From NCBI GenBank assembly GCA_014378345.1, contig JACMNW010000349.1, forward strand, positions 1-9,661: a DNA stretch of 9,661 bases. The letters are read 5' to 3'. The position numbers and the translations under genes are program-made. Source of the stretch: Pseudorhodobacter sp. (GTDB lineage: Bacteria; Pseudomonadota; Alphaproteobacteria; Rhodobacterales; Rhodobacteraceae). Shown piece by piece: positions 6,363 to 9,661 of this stretch. Below the pieces are notes generated by a model. That model was given only the letters and a program-made list of their open reading frames with translations. It did no database searches and was not told where the DNA came from. Position 1 is the first letter of the stretch. The number at the start of each line of letters is the position of its first letter.

Positions 6363-6731
6363 TTATTTCTTCTTGCCAGCAATGGCCTTTGCGGGGCCTT
6401 TGCGGGTGCGTGCGTTGGTATGGGTGCGTTGGCCGCGAACCGGCAGGTTACGACGGTGACGCAGGCCGCGGTAGCAGCCCAGATCCATCAACCGCTTGAT
6501 GTTAATGGATGTGTCACGACGCAGGTCGCCCTCAACCGTTAGGTTTGCGTCAATGTATTCGCGGATTTGCAGCACTTCGGCATCCGACAACTGGTTGACG
6601 CGACGCGCGCGATCAATCCCAACGGAAGCACAGATCTGTTCTGCAATAAACGGGCCAATGCCCGTGATATACGTCAGCGCGATCGGAACCCGTTTCGCGG
6701 TGGGTATGTTGACGCCAGCAATACGTGCCAA
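6363..6731 (-). CDS. rpsM: 30S ribosomal protein S13
   Basis: Small-subunit head protein that contacts the P-site tRNA and forms the B1 bridges to the large subunit. The 122-residue product begins (M)ARIAGVNIPTAKRVPIALTY, carries the helix-hairpin-helix-like GIGPFIAEQICASVGI (24-39), and ends with the S13 signature LPVRGQRTHTNARTRKG (96-112) and a lysine tail. The start is TTG at 6731: the S13 N-terminus begins exactly there, AAGGA (6740-6744) lies 8 bases upstream, and no ATG is available at that point. A reading frame extending to 6848 only covers the leader. It heads the S13-S11-alpha-L17 group, with 184 bases separating it from adk. Confidence 0.97.
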   Translation of the reverse strand: MARIAGVNIPTAKRVPIALTYITGIGPFIAEQICASVGIDRARRVNQLSDAEVLQIREYIDANLTVEGDLRRDTSINIKRLMDLGCYRGLRHRRNLPVRGQRTHTNARTRKGPAKAIAGKKK

Positions 6732-6739
6732 ACGTGTCT

Positions 6740-6744
6740 TCCTT
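6740..6744 (-). promoter_or_regulatory. Ribosome-binding site fixing the TTG start of rpsM
   Basis: AAGGA within AAGAAGGAAG on the minus strand, 8 bases ahead of TTG 6731. It supports the non-ATG start of rpsM. Confidence 0.75.
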
Positions 6745-6752
6745 CTTGTTGC

Positions 6753-6778
6753 GGTTCCGTAATGCCGGAACCTTTTTT
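6753..6778 (+). terminator. Plus-strand intrinsic terminator / rpsM leader hairpin
   Basis: A perfect 7-base-pair stem (GGTTCCG 6753-6759 with CGGAACC 6766-6772) with a 6-base loop is followed directly on the plus strand by six T (6773-6778). That is a textbook intrinsic terminator for plus-strand transcription, although no plus-strand gene is seen. Read on the minus strand, the same stem sits in the rpsM leader, ending 8 bases before the ribosome-binding site and preceded by A6, so it could instead or additionally affect rpsM translation. Confidence 0.5.
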
Positions 6779-6872
6779 CACAACCCGGTTTTGCGCCTAT
6801 TGGCACTCCGGTCTGCGTGTCACTGTGGAACGGACGTCCAAAGCCCACGACGATTCTCTTACGAGACGCCGT

Positions 6873-6901
6873 GATCTATGGGGTTTTGCCATGCCCGTCA
6901 A
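6873..6901 (-). promoter_or_regulatory. Candidate promoter for rpsM-rpsK-rpoA-rplQ
   Basis: On the minus strand TTGACG (6896-6901), five of six consensus bases, a 17-base gap, then TAGATC (6873-6878), a poor -10 match. It lies just after the adk stop and would give a leader of about 135 bases before the TTG of rpsM. The good -35 box and ideal spacing support it; the -10 does not. Confidence 0.38.
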
Positions 6902-6915
6902 GGGCGCTGCAGGGC

Positions 6916-7569
6916 TTATTCCTGTCTGTCAAGAACTTTTGCAACGGCCGCTGCAACAGCGTCCATTTCCGCCAATCCATCAATCGATGTCAGCTGCTTT
7001 TTGGCGTAGTAATAGCCAATCAACGGCGAAGTTTTCTTGTAATATTCCATCAGCCGTATCCGCAATGCGTCTGCATTGTCATCGGCACGGCGCCTCAGGT
7101 CAGTTGACCCGCAGGCATCACATACCCCGGCAGCTTTGGTCGGCCGCGTTGTATCGTGGTAAACCTCGCCGCAGTTACCACAAGTGTAGCGGCCTGAGAT
7201 GCGCGCCACCAATGCCGCATCATCAACCTGCATCTCGATGACGGCATCCAGCCCCTGCCCCGATTGCAACAGCAAATCCGCCAACGCATCCGCCTGCTTC
7301 AAAGTGCGTGGAAAACCATCGAAGATGAAACCGCCAACCGACGGCGTTGCCAGTTTTTCCGCAATTAACCCGATGACAATCTCGTCTGTCACCAAATCGC
7401 CGCGGTCCATCACCGCGGCAACCTTGCGGCCCATTTCTGATCCGCTGGTTTTGGCATCCCGCAGCATGTCGCCGGTGGAAAGCTGCACCATGGCGCGCTG
7501 ATCAACCAACCGTTTGGCCTGCGTGCCTTTGCCCGCCCCCGGCGGACCAAGTAGAATAATATTAACCAC
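6916..7569 (-). CDS. adk: Adenylate kinase, zinc-type LID
   Basis: Interconverts ATP + AMP and two ADP in the cytoplasm. The 217-residue product is the long form. The P-loop GPPGAGKGT is at 9-17, the AMP-binding STGDMLRD at 31-38, and DGFPRT at 84-89. The LID domain carries C130-GN-C133 and C150-DA-C153, a four-cysteine metal site, and RRRADD follows near 159-164. Four-cysteine LIDs are typical of Gram-positive enzymes but are also known in alphaproteobacteria such as Paracoccus. The start is GTG at 7569, one residue before the common N-terminus NIILLGPPG; a G-rich stretch (GGGGGG) lies about 5 bases upstream. It follows secY by 18 bases, so the two are likely co-transcribed. The secY-adk order is widespread in bacteria. 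Confidence 0.97.
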   Translation of the reverse strand: MVNIILLGPPGAGKGTQAKRLVDQRAMVQLSTGDMLRDAKTSGSEMGRKVAAVMDRGDLVTDEIVIGLIAEKLATPSVGGFIFDGFPRTLKQADALADLLLQSGQGLDAVIEMQVDDAALVARISGRYTCGNCGEVYHDTTRPTKAAGVCDACGSTDLRRRADDNADALRIRLMEYYKKTSPLIGYYYAKKQLTSIDGLAEMDAVAAAVAKVLDRQE

Positions 7570-7587
7570 GCCTGCCCCCCGGAAAAC

Positions 7588-8946
7588 TTAACGTCGCGCC
7601 GGGGCCTTGGTGCCCGTGCGCTTTTTGCCGCGCAACTGCGACTTTTCAATCAAACCTTCGTATTGGTGCGCCAGCAGATGCGATTGTATCTGCTGAATCG
7701 TGTCCATTGTCACCGACACCACGATCAACACCGAGGTGCCACCGAAATAGAACGGAACGGAGAATTGGTGGCGCAGTATCTCTGGAAGCAAACACACCAG
7801 CGCCAGATAGCCAGACCCAAGTACCAGAACCCGGTTCACCACATAATCCAGATATTCCACCGTTCGCGCACCGGGGCGGATACCTGGGATGAAGCCATTC
7901 TGATTTTTCAAGTTCTCAGCCACCTCTTCCGTCTTGAACGCGACGTTCGCGGTGTAAAAATACGAAAAGAACACAATCAGCGAAGTGAAGAACAGCAAGT
8001 AAAGCGGCTGACCGGGGCCAAAATAGGCAAGGATGGTCGACATGATCGGCCCGGTTGCAGCACCTGAAAACGCCGAGATCGTGGTTGGCAGCAACAGCAA
8101 TGACGATGCAAAGATCGCCGGAATAACGCCTGCCGGGTTTACCTTGATAGGCAAATGCGACGACCCGCCATCATAAACCTTCATGCCCACCTGACGCCGG
8201 GGGTATTGAATATGAATCTTGCGCAGAGATCGTTCCATGAACACCACAAAAGCAATCACCACGATCACCATAACGATGACGCCGATAATCACTGGTGCAG
8301 AAATCGCACCAGACCGGCCTTGGCTAAAGAATTGCGCAATCGCCTTGGGAATTTCCGCCACAATACCGGTGAAAATGATCAACGATACACCATTCCCGAT
8401 GCCGCGCGCCGTAATTTGCTCGCCCAACCACATCAGGAACATGGTGCCACCCACCAGCGTCACCACACAGGCCAGCCGGAAATACAACCCCGGATTATGC
8501 GCCAAATCGCCGGCTTCAATGCTGACAGCAATGCCCCAGGCCTGAAACACCGCCAAAAACACCGTGCCATAGCGGGTGTATTGGTTCAGTTTCTTGCGGC
8601 CCTGATCGCCTTCCTTCTTCAACTGCTCGAACTTCGGCAGCATGGATGACAGCAACTGCACAATGATCGACGCCGAAATATAGGGCATGATCCCGAGTGC
8701 AAAGATCCCCATGCGCCTGACCGCACCACCGGTGAACATCGCAAGGATGCCGCCGATGCCAGCGCCGGCTTTGTCCATGAATTCGCGCAGCGCCGTGCCA
8801 TCAATGCCGGGCACCGGAATATAGGTGCCAAGGCGGTACACCATCAACAACAGGATCGTGAAAACGATCCGTTGGCGCAGGTCTTTCGCCTTACCAAGCG
8901 TAGCCCAGCTAAGGTTCGCTGCCATCTGTTCTGCTGCTGATGCCAT
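7588..8946 (-). CDS. secY: Preprotein translocase subunit SecY
   Basis: Central channel of the SecYEG translocon in the inner membrane. The 452-residue product has ten hydrophobic segments in the normal SecY pattern. TM1 runs into YRLGTYIPVPGIDG (37-50), the plug-side GGAVRRMGIFALGIMPYISASI follows (73-94), LGEQITARGIGNGVS is near 174-188, the cytosolic MERSLRKIHIQYPRR at 237-251, and FKTEEVAENLKNQNGFIPGIRPG at 337-359 is the SecA/ribosome-facing loop. A basic tail (GKKRTGTKAPARR) closes it. The ATG at 8946 is preferred over a TTG at 8961 because the family N-terminus begins with the MASAAEQMAANL type sequence. The ribosome-binding site is weak. It lies 98 bases after rplO and 18 before adk. 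Confidence 0.97.
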   Translation of the reverse strand: MASAAEQMAANLSWATLGKAKDLRQRIVFTILLLMVYRLGTYIPVPGIDGTALREFMDKAGAGIGGILAMFTGGAVRRMGIFALGIMPYISASIIVQLLSSMLPKFEQLKKEGDQGRKKLNQYTRYGTVFLAVFQAWGIAVSIEAGDLAHNPGLYFRLACVVTLVGGTMFLMWLGEQITARGIGNGVSLIIFTGIVAEIPKAIAQFFSQGRSGAISAPVIIGVIVMVIVVIAFVVFMERSLRKIHIQYPRRQVGMKVYDGGSSHLPIKVNPAGVIPAIFASSLLLLPTTISAFSGAATGPIMSTILAYFGPGQPLYLLFFTSLIVFFSYFYTANVAFKTEEVAENLKNQNGFIPGIRPGARTVEYLDYVVNRVLVLGSGYLALVCLLPEILRHQFSVPFYFGGTSVLIVVSVTMDTIQQIQSHLLAHQYEGLIEKSQLRGKKRTGTKAPARR

Positions 8947-9015
8947 GTCGATGTCTTTCAAGACAGCGCCGCCAAACCGATTTTCCGGTCAGCGGCGCGG
9001 GAAAACTTCAGGCTA

Positions 9016-9041
9016 TGTAAGCCGTCCGGGGACGGCTCACA
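9016..9041 (-). other. Hairpin in the rplO-secY spacer
   Basis: A 7-base-pair perfect stem (AGCCGTC 9020-9026 with GACGGCT 9031-9037, loop CGGG) is extended by three more pairs across one mismatch to 9016-9041. It starts 4 bases after the rplO stop on the minus strand. No U-tract follows, so it is more likely a processing, stability or weak pausing element than a terminator. Confidence 0.45.
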
Positions 9042-9044
9042 AGA

Positions 9045-9542
9045 TCAAACCGCTTTGCGCTTTGACTTACCATGGGGTGCCAGCACCGGAGCCACCGTCA
9101 AAGTGCCACCAGCCGCGGCAACAGCTTCAATCGCCGCTGCCGATGCACCTGTTACGTTGATGGTGACCGATGCGGTAATCTCACCCTTGTTCAGCACCCG
9201 AACGCCGTCCAGCGCGCGGCGGATGATGCCGGTTTCCACCAGCAGATCCTCGGTGATCGCAACGCCCGCGCCCAGCTTGCCCTCGGTGATGAATTTCTGG
9301 ATCAGGCCCAGATTGATCACCGCAAAATCCTTGCGGTTCGGCTTGGTAAAGCCGCGCTTTGGCAGACGGCGATACAGCGGCATCTGCCCGCCTTCATAGC
9401 CACCGATTGCCACGCCGGACCGGGATTTCTGCCCCTTGATCCCGCGCCCAGCGGTCTTGCCCGAGCCGGAACCCGGACCACGTGCCACCCGCTTGCGCTT
9501 TTTGGTGGCACCGTCGTTGTCAGACAATTCATGCAGTTTCAT
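9045..9542 (-). CDS. rplO: 50S ribosomal protein L15
   Basis: Large-subunit protein important for late 50S assembly. The 165-residue product begins MKLHELSDNDGATKKRKRVA and has the glycine/arginine-rich L15 N-terminal arm (GRGIKGQKSRSG, 32-43), GGYEGGQMPLYRRLPKRGF (47-65), and the C-terminal core ending GGTLTVAPV. The ATG at 9542 has GGGAG (9551-9555) 8 bases upstream and gives the canonical start; a longer frame to 9629 is an extension into the leader. Its usual neighbours rpsE and rpmD would lie beyond the right edge. The start overlaps a tiny upstream reading frame by 4 bases (ATGA). Confidence 0.97.
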   Translation of the reverse strand: MKLHELSDNDGATKKRKRVARGPGSGSGKTAGRGIKGQKSRSGVAIGGYEGGQMPLYRRLPKRGFTKPNRKDFAVINLGLIQKFITEGKLGAGVAITEDLLVETGIIRRALDGVRVLNKGEITASVTINVTGASAAAIEAVAAAGGTLTVAPVLAPHGKSKRKAV

Positions 9543-9619
9543 GTCGCATTCTCCCATGCCGGAACTGCCCCAGCTGCGACGGCGAGGGCAAACACGGCGA
9601 TTATGATTCTTATGGCCAT
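9539..9619 (-). CDS. Possible 26-residue signal-peptide-like ORF upstream of rplO
   Basis: The minus-strand frame starts ATG 9619 and encodes 26 residues beginning MAIRIIIAVFALAVAAGAVP and ending AWENAT. It resembles a signal peptide: a short basic start, a hydrophobic core and a VPA cleavage-like site. Its TGA overlaps the rplO ATG as ATGA, which could couple the two. The frame stays open to the window edge, so this could instead be the end of a longer gene. No good ribosome-binding site precedes the ATG, and the chance of such a frame is not small. I do not recognise a family; it may not be a gene. Confidence 0.25.
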   Translation of the reverse strand: MAIRIIIAVFALAVAAGAVPAWENAT

Positions 9620-9661
9620 AGGGGGCCACTGGCGGCGTATAGAGGGGATGGGGATGCGGGG

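Noticed and set aside
6732..6848. 39-residue N-terminal extension of S13
   Set aside because: S13 begins at TTG 6731 with a strong ribosome-binding site, and the extension reads through the leader hairpin without resembling any S13.
6798..6893. Small arginine-rich open frame (31 residues, minus strand) in the adk-rpsM spacer
   Set aside because: No ribosome-binding site, composition unlike a protein, and it overlaps the promoter candidate and leader.
8947..8961. TTG start giving a five-residue longer SecY
   Set aside because: The ATG at 8946 matches the expected family N-terminus; the TTG has no better ribosome-binding site.
1..9661. tRNA, rRNA, CRISPR, transposase or phage genes
   Set aside because: Looked for on both strands by eye; none recognised. 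All space is taken by the twelve genes and short spacers.

Overview
The window looks like the chromosome of a marine-type alphaproteobacterium of the Rhodobacteraceae (Roseobacter group). The basis is gene order (rplO-secY-adk-rpsM-rpsK-rpoA-rplQ, with no rpsD or rpmJ between), the character of the RpoA and SecY proteins, a four-cysteine adenylate kinase, and a Roseobacter-like LuxI. This placement rests on recognised protein sequences; no tree or search was run. All twelve confident genes lie on the minus strand, so transcription runs from the right edge to the left edge.

Right half (about 9542 down to 4257): the end of the large ribosomal-protein cluster. It encodes ribosomal protein L15, the SecY translocon channel, adenylate kinase, ribosomal proteins S13 and S11, the RNA polymerase alpha subunit and ribosomal protein L17. 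Several spacers here (rplO-secY, adk-rpsM, rpsK-rpoA, rpoA-rplQ) are 98-184 bases long and carry hairpins, one of them a terminator-like element facing the plus strand. A candidate promoter precedes rpsM. The cluster ends in a strong stem-loop after rplQ.

Middle (4137 down to 2831): an acyl-homoserine-lactone quorum-sensing pair, a LuxR-type receptor/regulator followed by a LuxI-type synthase. GC content is lower than in neighbouring rarA by rough hand count. I see no classical lux box, only a weak promoter candidate between the rplQ terminator and luxR.

Left part (2765 down to 6): rarA/mgsA (replication-fork AAA+ ATPase), crcB/fluC (fluoride channel) and an RluC-type 23S rRNA pseudouridine synthase. 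crcB and the synthase share an ATGA overlap. No terminator is visible between luxI and rarA, so quorum-sensing transcription may continue into these housekeeping genes.

No RNA genes, mobile elements or CRISPR arrays are visible. No wholly new system is evident. The items most worth a second look are the luxRI insertion between housekeeping genes, the hairpins in the ribosomal operon spacers, and a tiny signal-peptide-like reading frame overlapping the rplO start.
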